A DNA stretch of 49,623 nucleotides, from positions 1-49,623 of the forward strand of contig JACPRZ010000048.1 in the NCBI GenBank assembly GCA_016193485.1, written 5' to 3'. The DNA comes from Bacteroidota bacterium. Its GTDB lineage: Bacteria > Bacteroidota > Bacteroidia > JACPRZ01. The notes beneath the pieces are model-generated. The model searched no databases, was not told the origin of the DNA, and worked only from the letters and a program-made list of their open reading frames with translations. Shown here one piece after another: positions 41,082 to 49,623 of this stretch. Within the stretch, counting starts at the first letter, position 1, and each line of letters starts with the position of its first letter. The position numbers and the translations under genes are program-made.

Positions 41082-44000
41082 TTGTTTCGGTCCCGCTTCC
41101 TTTACATTTTCCTCTCTTTTTTGCAGGTATTCTTCCGGTATCTCTGAAATAAACCGTGAGGGTTCAGTAGTTTTCATTTCATCACCGGAGAATCTCTGCT
41201 TCGATGATGTAATGATAACCCTCTCTTTTGCCCTTGTAAGCGCCACATAAAACAATCGCCTCTCCTCTTCGATGGTGCTTCCGCGTCTCAGGTAAGGGGT
41301 AATCCCCTCTTCGGCACCCACAATGAAAATGACCGGAAATTCCAATCCTTTAGCCGCATGGAAAGTAAGCAGGTTCACTGCATCCGATTTGTATCTGCCC
41401 ACATCGGTATAGGAATCGAGTGTGGCTTTTTTCAGGAAAAGTTGCCAGTCGGAACCGCAGGAAGCGGCAAGTTCAAGAATGGATTCCCTTTTTACCTGCT
41501 CAGCCGTGTTTGAATCACCTTCCGTAAAAAGGTTTTCAAGGATCATATTTATGCCATTTATCACCCCCCCTCTCTCCATACCGGATGGAAGCATCTTCAG
41601 AAGATTCACCATTTGCAGGAAAGTTGGGGGATAATGGTTATCATACACATAATCATTCGCAATAACATCCATTCCGTTTTTCTCAATCCCGGTGATGATG
41701 TTAATAATTTCATTTTCTTTTATCCGGAGATGCTTTGAGCATATTGAATAAACAGATGTAAAATCCCTGGGATTCAGCAGTACATTGAAAATATCTTTTA
41801 TTATGGAATACGGATACGATAAAAGGTAGTTGGTATTGTCGCCAAAGCGCAGGGGTATTCCATCATTTTTCAGAAAATCCGTAAGAAACTCTCCGATCCT
41901 GCGGAGCCGGAACAAAACTGCAATATCAGATAAACCGAAGGCATCCCTCCTCCCTTGAGTCACAAAGCTGGAAGATAAATTCCTGAAACCTCCAACAAGT
42001 TTCTCAATTTCACCTGCAATAAAACCGGCTTCGGCTGTCTGATCCGCACATTTTACCCAATGAATAATTTCTCCCGTTTTACAGGTTGTCTTTAATTTAA
42101 TCCTGTCAAAATCGCAGTTATTTTTTATAACCTGATAAGCCGAATTCAATATCTCCTCGCCCGACCTGTAATTATCTTCCAGGAATATTTCCTTAGCCAC
42201 GAATTCGTCCCTGAAACGTGAAATCAACCCCACATCAGAACCCCTGAATGAATAAATTGACTGGTCAGGATCACCAATCGCGAAGATATGAGGCGCTTCC
42301 TTAAAATGAAGAATAAAACGGTATTGTTCGGGATTAATATCCTGCAGTTCATCAACCGCCAAACACCGGTATTTAGCGGTAATTTGCTTCTTGAATATTT
42401 TATCCGAATCAAAAATGGTATTCACCCGGCTTATCATCCCGGAAAGATCAATAGCCCGGTTTTTTGATAAAAAATTGTCGTAGTCCGAAACAACCCTTTT
42501 CAAATCATAGCCCCCAATTTTCTCATCGGGTACAATTCCGGTTTCATAATATCGTGGAATGTAATCAGCAAGTTCCCCTATTTTATCCTTTGATTTATCG
42601 CAGAAAAGTATCCGTAAAGCGTTTACCCGGTTTTCCCGGTCAAATACCGTAGTAATTTCCGGATCCGCTTCCTTCAGAATTTTATAACAGACCGAGTGAA
42701 AAGTTCCGGCAGTGATTTTATCCGCCTGTGATCCGAGGGATGATTTCAACCGTTCCTTGAGTTCATCGGCCGCTTTGTTGGTGAATGTAAGAGCAAGAAC
42801 CGCAGCAGGATTAATTCCTTTGTGTCTTATATAATGGGATATCCAGTGGACGAGGGTATGGGTTTTGCCTGTACCGGGTCCGGCTATTACAAGGACGGTT
42901 CCCCCGGTTTCAAGAACTTTTTTCTGATTTTCATTGAGTGATGTATTCTTTTTCCGGTATTCAGATTTTTCTTCACCGGCAACCGTTTCTTGTGTCTGCT
43001 GGCTTTTTTGAAGAATTTTTTTCCGTGACCTGCTTTCACTATCCGGCCCAAAGAGGAAATTTTGCCCGAAGAGCGCTTCAACTTCTCCTTCTGAAAACAT
43101 TTTTATTTTACCAAATTCACCGTCATAGCCGGTTTCGGGTTTTACTTCGTTATTGCGCATCCGTTTTATTGCCTCACCGAGAACCGGATTTATTTTTTTT
43201 GATATTTCATCAACCGGCATATCATTTAATAATGATAATTCATTTCCCGCACAGGTAATCGCATCAGTGAACATTTTCAATGTTTTACGCGAGGCAGGGG
43301 GAGAACCGGTTATTTCTGAAATTATTTCCGGTAAGGGTATAATATGCCGGTAACCCGGAGAATCCGGGGGTTTCAGCGGCTTTTGCCTGTCAGCAAGAGT
43401 TACAACCCTGTTCAGTACCCCAACGGTTACGGGCCCACCGCACTGTGGACAGATGCCCTTATTTTCAATGGTCTGCTCAGGTTCCATCCTCACTTTGCAG
43501 TTCCGGTGGCCATCAAGGTGGTATTTGCCTTCCTCAGGAAAAAATTCAAGGGTACCGTTAAAACCCTTCGTTGTTTTTAAGGCATTGAACATTTCAAAGT
43601 AATTAAACCCGGTATCAAACAGAGTGGCTTCCCTGCCGAGTTTCTGCGGTGAATGGGCATCGGAGTTGGAAACAAGAGAATAGGAATCCAGTTCGCTCAC
43701 AAGCCAATTCATTTCCGGGTCCGATGAGAGACCGGTTTCAAGGGCGAATATGTGATGAGTAAGGTCTCTGAAACATTCCTTTACACTATCGTATCCTGAT
43801 TTTGAGCCGAGCATCGAGAACCATGGCGTCCAGATGTGAGCGGGGATGAGATAGGCATCCGGAGATGTCTCCAGCGCTATTTCCAGCAAATCGCGTGAAG
43901 GTAATCCGAGAATCGGTCTGCCGTCCGAGGCAATATTTCCGATCCGGGAAAGTTTTGCATTTATTTTCGCGGCTGTTTCGAAGTCGGGTGCGAAAACGAT

Positions 44001-44324
44001 ATTGTGATTCTTCCTGACCTTGCCGTTCCATTTATAAATTGAACTGATCTCAACAGAAAGGCAAAAACGCAACTCAATTTCTTTGGTTTTTATTCCAGGC
44101 AGAGGTGGTTCCTTTGGCGGATTTTTCAATCTGAAAAATCCGTTACCGTCCGGTACAAGTTTTTCCTGCAGTTCGCTAAACCATTTTGGGTGGGTAAAAT
44201 CACCGGTACCTACAACATTGATTCCTTTCACCAGAGCCCATTGGTACAGTGATTCAAGGTTTAGATTTCTTGCTGTGGCGCGTGAAAAATGAGAATGAAG
44301 ATGTAAATCGGCAATGTATTGCAT
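41067..44324 (-). CDS. PHP-domain/UvrD-type superfamily I helicase fusion
   Basis: From ATG 44324 this is a 1085-residue protein. Residues 1 to about 370 are a PHP-type phosphoesterase region of the TIGR00375 kind (IADLHLHSHFSRAT, GTGDFTHP, SLVSNSDAHSPQKLG), with a four-cysteine-like zinc segment (ICPQCGGP). After a linker comes a UvrD/Rep helicase: VLVIAGPGTGKTHTL (Walker A), LAVDELQDINPEQYR (Walker B), IGDPDQSIYSFRGS, LEDNYRSG, FHAAKGLEFPVIF and LFYVALTRAKERV. PHP-plus-UvrD fusions occur in other bacteria; role in repair is likely. The longer frame to 44369 runs through the gldN terminator, so I prefer the internal ATG. Confidence 0.9.
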   Translation of the reverse strand: MQYIADLHLHSHFSRATARNLNLESLYQWALVKGINVVGTGDFTHPKWFSELQEKLVPDGNGFFRLKNPPKEPPLPGIKTKEIELRFCLSVEISSIYKWNGKVRKNHNIVFAPDFETAAKINAKLSRIGNIASDGRPILGLPSRDLLEIALETSPDAYLIPAHIWTPWFSMLGSKSGYDSVKECFRDLTHHIFALETGLSSDPEMNWLVSELDSYSLVSNSDAHSPQKLGREATLFDTGFNYFEMFNALKTTKGFNGTLEFFPEEGKYHLDGHRNCKVRMEPEQTIENKGICPQCGGPVTVGVLNRVVTLADRQKPLKPPDSPGYRHIIPLPEIISEITGSPPASRKTLKMFTDAITCAGNELSLLNDMPVDEISKKINPVLGEAIKRMRNNEVKPETGYDGEFGKIKMFSEGEVEALFGQNFLFGPDSESRSRKKILQKSQQTQETVAGEEKSEYRKKNTSLNENQKKVLETGGTVLVIAGPGTGKTHTLVHWISHYIRHKGINPAAVLALTFTNKAADELKERLKSSLGSQADKITAGTFHSVCYKILKEADPEITTVFDRENRVNALRILFCDKSKDKIGELADYIPRYYETGIVPDEKIGGYDLKRVVSDYDNFLSKNRAIDLSGMISRVNTIFDSDKIFKKQITAKYRCLAVDELQDINPEQYRFILHFKEAPHIFAIGDPDQSIYSFRGSDVGLISRFRDEFVAKEIFLEDNYRSGEEILNSAYQVIKNNCDFDRIKLKTTCKTGEIIHWVKCADQTAEAGFIAGEIEKLVGGFRNLSSSFVTQGRRDAFGLSDIAVLFRLRRIGEFLTDFLKNDGIPLRFGDNTNYLLSYPYSIIKDIFNVLLNPRDFTSVYSICSKHLRIKENEIINIITGIEKNGMDVIANDYVYDNHYPPTFLQMVNLLKMLPSGMERGGVINGINMILENLFTEGDSNTAEQVKRESILELAASCGSDWQLFLKKATLDSYTDVGRYKSDAVNLLTFHAAKGLEFPVIFIVGAEEGITPYLRRGSTIEEERRLFYVALTRAKERVIITSSKQRFSGDEMKTTEPSRFISEIPEEYLQKREENVKEAGPKQLRLF

Positions 44325-44332
44325 ACAACAAA

Positions 44333-44364
44333 AAATCCCGTTCTGTAAGTTCAAAACGGGATTT
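44333..44364 (-). terminator. Rho-independent terminator after gldN
   Basis: AAATCCCGTT and AACGGGATTT form a 10-bp stem around a 12-base loop. On the minus strand a T run follows. It lies 20 bases past the gldN stop and 9 bases before the helicase ATG at 44324. Confidence 0.8.
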
Positions 44365-44384
44365 TGCATTCAGGTCAGGTTATT

Positions 44385-45221
44385 TTAATAATGCCACAAA
44401 TCATGTTCATAGTTGAAAATTTCTTCTTTGATTCTTTCGGCCTCCAGTTGGGCCTCCATACCCTTGGTATAATCAATTATCAAACGATTGTAAACATTTG
44501 ACTCTTTATAAATGTAACTGCCGAACATACGTTTCCAAAAGAGATCTTCATAGGTCAGCCGCTCGGCATCATTGGAGCGGTTGAAAACTTCCGCCATTGC
44601 AAAAACATACCGTGCCTGCGGATAATAAATCCAGAACAATCCCTCATAACTTCGGAAATTGCCGTTTTCGTCTTTTTTGATTTTAATTAACTGCATCCCG
44701 ATGATTCTGACTTCAAGAACTGATTTCTGCTTGTCAAAAAACCACTCCTCTTTCAGGCGGTATTTTTTAATGTCGGATGAACTGAGGTTTTCAGCGACCA
44801 CTTTCATTTCCATCTCCCCGGTTTCCGGGTTATCAACATACTGGGTATCCAGCCGTGAGAACATTTTTTCGGCATCGTCTTTTGTCAGGGGTACGCTGAA
44901 TTCATCGTCAGCAGGTCCGTTATAGGCAGTAATGGTTCCTTCCTTAATACCCTCTTTAATTACATCAAACAGGGATTTCCGTCCCGAAATCGGTTCATCC
45001 GGCAAATAAAAGGGATGGTTTATTTTCTGGCGGAGGTCTATTTCCCGCCAAATCCTTTTCGACCACATAACATCTGCGTTGCGCAGATGAGTGTACGGTA
45101 TGGGTTTACGGGTAGGTGTATGTTCCTTAATATAAACGCCATCCAATACCTCCTGTGCAAAGAGAGGATTTACGCCTAAAAGGCATAAACCTAACAGAAA
45201 TGGAATCAGAATTTTTTTCAT
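44385..45221 (-). CDS. gldN: T9SS/gliding-motility protein GldN
   Basis: GldN (PorN) is a periplasmic ring component of the T9SS, bound to GldK. The 278-residue protein has a signal peptide (ILIPFLLGLCLLGVNPLFAQ) and a conserved middle: DVMWSKRIWREIDLRQKINHPFY, then EEWFFDKQKSVLEVRIIGM, FWIYYPQARYVFA and TYEDLFWKRMFGSYIYKE, all typical of GldN. It is the last gene of the KLMN order on the minus strand and is followed by a terminator. Confidence 0.95.
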   Translation of the reverse strand: MKKILIPFLLGLCLLGVNPLFAQEVLDGVYIKEHTPTRKPIPYTHLRNADVMWSKRIWREIDLRQKINHPFYLPDEPISGRKSLFDVIKEGIKEGTITAYNGPADDEFSVPLTKDDAEKMFSRLDTQYVDNPETGEMEMKVVAENLSSSDIKKYRLKEEWFFDKQKSVLEVRIIGMQLIKIKKDENGNFRSYEGLFWIYYPQARYVFAMAEVFNRSNDAERLTYEDLFWKRMFGSYIYKESNVYNRLIIDYTKGMEAQLEAERIKEEIFNYEHDLWHY

Positions 45222-45268
45222 ATAAAAAGATTTAACCGCTTATACGATAATAGGGATAAAAGGTTACT

Positions 45269-45913
45269 TTAAATTATCTTAACCTTTATTGGCGGCAGGT
45301 CCCTTACCGTACCGTCAGGTAATTTTGCCTTTATGCCTTCAATGTAAATTCTTTCACCCTTCTTCACTTTTTTCATGAAATCCATCATTTCGGAGGTAAC
45401 TTTATTGGATTTTGCCTGAATTGTTTTGGAAAGGCCCTGAACGGTAAAAACCATATCAAATTGGGTTACGGCAACTTTAACATCAAAATCAAAGTTTTCC
45501 ATTTCGGCAATTACATATTCATTTGCCGTAAATTCCCCTTTGCCCAAAGCCGCTTCCCCTGATTTTTTGGCAAATTTTGATTGTGGTGTTGGTAAGGATT
45601 TTACTCTGAATTCTTTTTTCCCCATCCGCTGTTTTTTACCAGGCGCTACCTCTACCGAAACATCAACCCATTCACTTTTGCTGGGTTTATTAACCGTTAC
45701 GATATACCCGCCCCCTTTATCTTTTCGAATGCTTCCCTGAGTAATAGTAGGAGAAATTTTCTCTGCGGAATAACCGGAAACGGAAATATCAACCGGGTTT
45801 TCAACGCCAACATAAAACACATTCATTTTGGAAGGGGAAACCACAACATTGGGTTCTGCAACTTCATATTGCGATGCAAAACTGTATTTCTTGGAACCAC
45901 TTTTAGTCCGCAA
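45269..45913 (-). CDS. gldM: GldM, C-terminal fragment after a frameshift
   Basis: This is the C-terminal part of GldM (periplasmic domains): FYVGVENPVDISVSGYSAEKIS, VSVEVAPGKKQRMGKKEFRVK and the closing LPPIKVKII are typical. The 214-residue product from the internal ATG would lack a signal or membrane anchor. The reading frame is open further upstream to the frameshift near 46012-46016, where it reads GTFDSLSVVNGKGKYRKYG and joins the N-terminal fragment. See the other fragment (45982-46806) for the junction. Confidence 0.88.
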   Translation of the reverse strand: MRTKSGSKKYSFASQYEVAEPNVVVSPSKMNVFYVGVENPVDISVSGYSAEKISPTITQGSIRKDKGGGYIVTVNKPSKSEWVDVSVEVAPGKKQRMGKKEFRVKSLPTPQSKFAKKSGEAALGKGEFTANEYVIAEMENFDFDVKVAVTQFDMVFTVQGLSKTIQAKSNKVTSEMMDFMKKVKKGERIYIEGIKAKLPDGTVRDLPPIKVKII

Positions 45914-45981
45914 TTCAATAACGCCTTTAAATTTCTGGGTACCAATGGCGGTGCCATATTTACGGTATTTTCCTTTGCCGT

Positions 45982-46806
45982 TTACAACGGATAAAGAATC
46001 AAATGTCCCTGAAAAATATCAGCGCTGAATGAATCGCCTTTGGTAACATAATTGGATTTGGGTATCACAATGGCATCAACCTTGTTGAACGGTATATCTT
46101 CACCGGTAACTTCTTTCATCAGGTAAGTAATCATTTCCGACTCTGCATAACGAACAGCGCTTTGAAGTTGCGTTGAATTGGCAATTACCGCAATAAAAGG
46201 CAGGTGTTCAAATAATTGTGATTCCCATGTTACGGTACCGAGTTCGGGATCATAAGGCGGGTTGTTTGTAGCAAGGGTTCTCATAATAGATATCTTAATA
46301 TCTTCATCTTTCGCTTTTATCATTGAGACCATAAATTCACGGAAATTTTTCATCTCCTCTTTCAATTTTGCTCCTTCACCATATACAATCATCACTTCTC
46401 CCCCGATATCCTGATTGTCTTTTGCCTCAATTTTCCATGCATCAATCCTTGTTCCAGTTGAATCCAACTTTTCTTTTTCATCTTCAACGCCATCCACCTT
46501 CTTTACCAGTTTTATTTTAAGATCGTTGATATATTGCTGCATCTGGTCGGCTCTTTTCCGCACTTCATCGGCTTTTCTTTTCCATGGTCCCGCTTTATCG
46601 GGATTCTGAGCGGCTTGTTTCTGAAATTCCTCATAAACCATTGCATTTTTTTTCATAAATGTCTCTATTGTTTTATTCAAGGTTTCATCAATAACCGCAA
46701 ATGCATCCAGAACGGATTTCTGTACATTCAGCGCAAGCAGAGCAGTCAATACGAGGTACATCATATTGATCATCTTTTGTCGCGGAGTGAGTTTGCCACC
46801 AGCCAT
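45982..46806 (-). CDS. gldM: GldM, N-terminal fragment truncated by a frameshift
   Basis: GldM (PorM) is the membrane-anchored rotor shaft of the T9SS motor, working with GldL. This fragment has the conserved start AGGKLTPRQKMINMMYLVLTALLALNVQ with its single membrane helix, then helical periplasmic D1 domain. It ends with SADIFQGHLILYPL, where the family continues as ADIFSGTFDS. On the minus strand the reading frame is restored by one extra T in the T run that is A run 46012-46016 on the plus strand. Restored length would be about 511 residues, near the normal size. The start is 141 bases after the gldL stop. Confidence 0.9.
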   Translation of the reverse strand: MAGGKLTPRQKMINMMYLVLTALLALNVQKSVLDAFAVIDETLNKTIETFMKKNAMVYEEFQKQAAQNPDKAGPWKRKADEVRKRADQMQQYINDLKIKLVKKVDGVEDEKEKLDSTGTRIDAWKIEAKDNQDIGGEVMIVYGEGAKLKEEMKNFREFMVSMIKAKDEDIKISIMRTLATNNPPYDPELGTVTWESQLFEHLPFIAVIANSTQLQSAVRYAESEMITYLMKEVTGEDIPFNKVDAIVIPKSNYVTKGDSFSADIFQGHLILYPL

Positions 46807-46946
46807 GGGAAAATTCTATTTAACCGCCAGAGGCGAGACCTTGCCAACAAGCGGGCGGGTTATAAATTTTGGGTTAAAGATAACCAAAGTATCCAGGTCA
46901 ATGATCTTCATTTCAGTGGCTGTCGTCATCGTCAAATGGGATTTTT

Positions 46947-48323
46947 TTAATTGCCTCGCCTTCCACCTGGCGAAAAACTCATTGCCGTAAGCATATTGCC
47001 ATAGATGGTATTGAGCGATGCCAGGTTTTCTCCAAGCGCCTGAATTTCATCCCTGTACCGTTTGGTGCCTTCGGCTGATGCTGAAAGGTTACCGAGAATT
47101 TCACCGAGAGAATCGTAATATTTCTTTATAGAACCGGTTCTCTGGCGGGCTTGTTCCGCCTCATCCAGATAAATTGAATTGAGGGAATTAATTTTTTCGC
47201 TTAACTGCTGGATGTTTTCGGTATAGGCCTTTGTCGCAGTTGTGGTGTTGGTCAATTCCGAGATTACACTTACAAGTTTTTTATTGGAATCCTGCATGTC
47301 AATCTCATACAGGGAATTAAGCAATTCCAGGTTTTTCGTCATTTTCTCAATCTGGTCGCCATAGGATTTTGTAGCACCGGTGGTTCCTGAAAGGGCGTTC
47401 ATGGCATCAACTGCTTTTACATAGGAATTATTAATATCTTTTAAAGAAGTTACTGCCGCCTGCATGCTTCCTGAGTATTCACCCGATACCTGGGCTACCG
47501 ATGATAACTGGTTGCTTGCACGGGAAGAAGAATTTACGAATTCCGAAATCGCCTGGCTCCCCTTTTCATAATTCTGAGAAAGGCCGGTAAGGTTACTGTT
47601 AGCCGCCTCCATATTTTGCCCTAATTTTTGCGAGGCGCCTGCAACAACATTTAATTGGGTATTTGCACTGGTTGATGCGTTCAGCAATTCACCGAATGCC
47701 TGGTTGCCCTTGCTGTATTTTTCATTAAGCCCGGACAGAGACGATGTTGCCGATTTAATATTTTCTGCAAATTCTGCAGAAGAATCGGTTACCGATGAAA
47801 GTTTATTTTTGGCTTCAGATGATACGTTGACGAACTCACCATAAATTTTACTGCTCTCTTCATATTTCTGGTTTAATTTGCTCACCGACTGGGATGCCTG
47901 GCTCACATTTTTGCCGTATTCATCAGTTGCTATGGCTGCCGATGAAATATCGGTTATTTTTGCCACAGTATCGCTGAATGCCGTTAAGCCGCTCCCAAGA
48001 GTACCTATCACCTCAGGGGATACGTTAGCATCTTTGAGCATATCATCCAACTGTTGTGTAACGGTTCCTTTGTTTTCATCATGGCCATATTTCAGTTCAG
48101 GATATGCTAAACTCCAGTCATATTCTTCATGTACCGGTTCAAATGCTGAAAAGAAAAAGATTATCGCCTCAGTGCCAAGCCCGACAATCAACATTGGTCC
48201 TGCTCCCGGAAAGTGCATGATTTTAAACAATGCACCGAGAATTACGACTGATGCCCCCCATCCGTAGAGCTTCGCCATAAAACTTTTCCATTTTTTACCT
48301 TGTGTTATTTCTGCTAAACTCAT
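46947..48323 (-). CDS. gldL: T9SS/gliding-motility motor protein GldL, extended form with 49-residue repeats
   Basis: GldL (PorL) is the inner-membrane proton-driven motor stator of the T9SS. It has two membrane helices (residues 20-36 and 44-60: GWGASVVILGALFKIMHFPG, then MLIVGLGTEAIIFFFSAFEP) with the membrane Glu52 expected to sense the proton gradient. The 458-residue length is much greater than the roughly 215 residues of the Flavobacterium protein. The extension contains three 49-residue repeats (about residues 138-284) of pattern S-L-x-x-L-N-x-x-Y-x-x-x-x-x-x-x-x-x-x-x-x-x-S, then coiled-coil-like segments. Start and context are clear. Confidence 0.93.
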   Translation of the reverse strand: MSLAEITQGKKWKSFMAKLYGWGASVVILGALFKIMHFPGAGPMLIVGLGTEAIIFFFSAFEPVHEEYDWSLAYPELKYGHDENKGTVTQQLDDMLKDANVSPEVIGTLGSGLTAFSDTVAKITDISSAAIATDEYGKNVSQASQSVSKLNQKYEESSKIYGEFVNVSSEAKNKLSSVTDSSAEFAENIKSATSSLSGLNEKYSKGNQAFGELLNASTSANTQLNVVAGASQKLGQNMEAANSNLTGLSQNYEKGSQAISEFVNSSSRASNQLSSVAQVSGEYSGSMQAAVTSLKDINNSYVKAVDAMNALSGTTGATKSYGDQIEKMTKNLELLNSLYEIDMQDSNKKLVSVISELTNTTTATKAYTENIQQLSEKINSLNSIYLDEAEQARQRTGSIKKYYDSLGEILGNLSASAEGTKRYRDEIQALGENLASLNTIYGNMLTAMSFSPGGRRGN

Positions 48324-48412
48324 AATAAATAAGTAATTAAACAGTTAATAATTACCTGTTGACTGGTATATAAATAAAATTCATCTTACCCCGGTTCCCA
48401 CTGTAAGGTCAA

Positions 48413-49623
48413 TTACAATTCATCATTTTTATCCCTGCCAAGGAAAGTTACAACGCAGCGGAATCCAATGTAACTTTTTGCGGTATCCTGGTATTCATAG
48501 GTTCTGGTGCTGGTTTGGAGGTAGAGTCCAACATCTTTCCAGGAACCGCCACGTATCACTTTTCTTTTCTGTGAAGGCGGATCATTTTCCTGTGCTTCAT
48601 ATACATAATCAGGATTCAGGTCATGGGCAAAGTTATAAGCCGATTCATCAAAAGCGTTGCTGGTCCATTCGGCAACATTTCCCGCCATGCAGTACAGACC
48701 ATAATCATTTGGTGAATAGGAGAATACTTTTACAGTATGAAAACCGCCATCGTCAACATAACTGCCGCGGAGGGGCTTAAAGTTGCCAAGGAAGCAACCA
48801 TTGCTGTTCCTGATATATGGTCCGCCCCATGGATAAGGTGAAAGGTCAAGCCCGCCCCTGGCGCCATATTCCCATTCTGCTTCGGTGGGAAGGCGGAAAT
48901 TATTAATGGGTAAACCACCGTTACTGACAAGGAAAGTATTCATCAGTTGGGTTCTCCAGATGCAGAAAGCCCTCGCCTGTTTCCAGGTCACTCCAACTAC
49001 AGGGTATTCGTCATAAGCAGGATGCCAGAAATAGTTTTCTGTCATTGGTTCATTGAAGGAATAGGTAAAATCATGCACCCAACATAATGTGTCAGGATAT
49101 ACGTTTATCAGGTCTTTCTTAATAAACACCGAGCGGTCTTTCATCCCCTGTTCACGGTTGAGTTTTTTTGCTGCCGATCGGAAGTCAATCCAAAAATACT
49201 CAAAATTGAGTTTACGGGTATCAATTTCTTTTCGCCTGTAAAATCGCTCGTTTTCAGGAAGATACATATCTGCCAACGCTTCCCTCGCTTCTTCACTCGT
49301 CCATTCGATAGGTAAATCCCAGTTTAAAACCGGTGGATCAAGATCCTGCCCGAATTCATCCTGAGATACCAGATATGTCTCATTTGATTCACCTAATTTC
49401 CTCCTGGCAATGGAATCGCGCACCCAGTAAACAAACTGCCTGTATTCATTGTTGGTAATTTCGGTTTGATCCATATAAATTGCTTGTACCGAAACCATCC
49501 TGTTCTGTGCGGTCTGGTTGTAAGGCACATCCTGATCGCTGGGACCCATGTGGAAACTTCCCATAGGTATGTAAACCATCCCATAAGGATCCGGCTGGAA
49601 CCACTGCGGCCTGCCCTGGACAC
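48413..49623 (-). CDS. gldK: T9SS/gliding-motility lipoprotein GldK (5' end missing)
   Basis: GldK (PorK) is the outer-membrane lipoprotein ring partner of GldN. The visible part is the formylglycine-generating-enzyme-like (SUMF1) domain: MVYIPMGSFHMGPSD, MDQTEITNNEYRQFVYWVRD, DEYPVVGVTWKQARAFCIW, RLPTEAEWEYGARGG, GNVAEWTSNAFD and RKVIRGGSWKDVG. The frame stays open to the edge (PQWFQPDPYG precedes the first internal Met), so the signal peptide and the true start lie beyond 49623. It begins the gldK-L-M-N cluster, transcribed leftwards, and is 90 bases from gldL. Confidence 0.95.
   Translation of the reverse strand, partial: VQGRPQWFQPDPYGMVYIPMGSFHMGPSDQDVPYNQTAQNRMVSVQAIYMDQTEITNNEYRQFVYWVRDSIARRKLGESNETYLVSQDEFGQDLDPPVLNWDLPIEWTSEEAREALADMYLPENERFYRRKEIDTRKLNFEYFWIDFRSAAKKLNREQGMKDRSVFIKKDLINVYPDTLCWVHDFTYSFNEPMTENYFWHPAYDEYPVVGVTWKQARAFCIWRTQLMNTFLVSNGGLPINNFRLPTEAEWEYGARGGLDLSPYPWGGPYIRNSNGCFLGNFKPLRGSYVDDGGFHTVKVFSYSPNDYGLYCMAGNVAEWTSNAFDESAYNFAHDLNPDYVYEAQENDPPSQKRKVIRGGSWKDVGLYLQTSTRTYEYQDTAKSYIGFRCVVTFLGRDKNDEL

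Noticed and set aside
42938..43258. Opposite-strand ORF inside the helicase gene
   Set aside because: It has no recognisable domain and lies wholly within a well-supported gene.
41067..44369. Helicase start at 44369
   Set aside because: The extra 15 codons are the gldN terminator stem and loop; the ATG at 44324 begins exactly at the PHP domain.
46807..46946. Possible small gene between gldL and gldM
   Set aside because: The open frames there are short, lack a family match or clear start, and one is only the gldM-gldL antisense shadow.

Overview
This is a chromosomal segment from a member of the Bacteroidota. The clearest evidence is a gldK-gldL-gldM-gldN cluster (core of the type IX secretion system, T9SS), two secreted proteins with C-terminal segments resembling T9SS sorting domains, an exbB-exbD-exbD cluster, and several TAnnTTTG boxes just upstream of start codons. 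Shine-Dalgarno sequences are mostly weak. I see no transposase, CRISPR array, rRNA or prophage. One tRNA gene (Ser, GGA anticodon) is present.

Layout. Positions 1-3.3 kb hold a molybdopterin-dehydrogenase FAD subunit, a HisC-like aminotransferase, a small membrane protein and RNase HII. Positions 3.4-10.2 kb are a surface-polysaccharide locus: GT4 glycosyltransferase, flippase, Wzz-like protein, O-antigen-ligase-like protein and GT2 glycosyltransferase. It runs into an ECF-type sigma factor and rsmG. Positions 11.6-15 kb encode a lipoprotein, a small secreted protein and two tandem membrane-PAS paralogues without an output domain. Positions 15-16.7 kb carry a three-gene HipB/HipS/HipT-type toxin-antitoxin locus beside tRNA-Ser. 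Positions 16.9-22.3 kb carry a nucleotide-binding LOG-like protein, the ExbB/ExbD energiser cluster, a CPBP protease and an FAD oxidoreductase. Positions 22.3-30.8 kb carry a secreted coiled-coil protein, sucA, an outer-membrane-barrel/caspase fusion and two T9SS-type cargo proteins. Positions 30.8-36 kb hold a zinc-ribbon gene with an in-frame stop, LemA, an M48 protease, a Fic enzyme, purE and hpt. At 36-39.5 kb the expected hpt-adk-obgE order is interrupted: adk is fused in frame to an AT-rich domain of about 330 residues, followed by a convergent DNA methyltransferase gene and then obgE. The rest holds PAP2, MmcQ/YjbR and M23 proteins, a PHP-UvrD helicase and the gldNMLK cluster on the minus strand. 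gldM is frameshifted and gldK runs off the right edge.

The non-coding DNA is as distinctive as the genes. Many intergenic gaps are filled with short repeated words (TTCGTATTTCGTA, GGCATTAATT, ATGGTTGGATGG, CTCTGTG, TATTCTTG). Several are arranged as long inverted repeats with perfect 15-16 bp ends. There is also a pair of 53-nt palindromes, an exact 47-nt direct repeat ending next to two start codons, and GC-rich palindromes of the CCTGCC/GGCAGG type.

The best candidates for something undescribed are the adk-fused domain with its methyltransferase (possibly a restriction-modification-like cassette inserted at the 3' end of adk), the barrel-caspase fusion next to T9SS cargo, and the word-repeat inverted elements. 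All functional statements are from reading the sequence; no database search was run.
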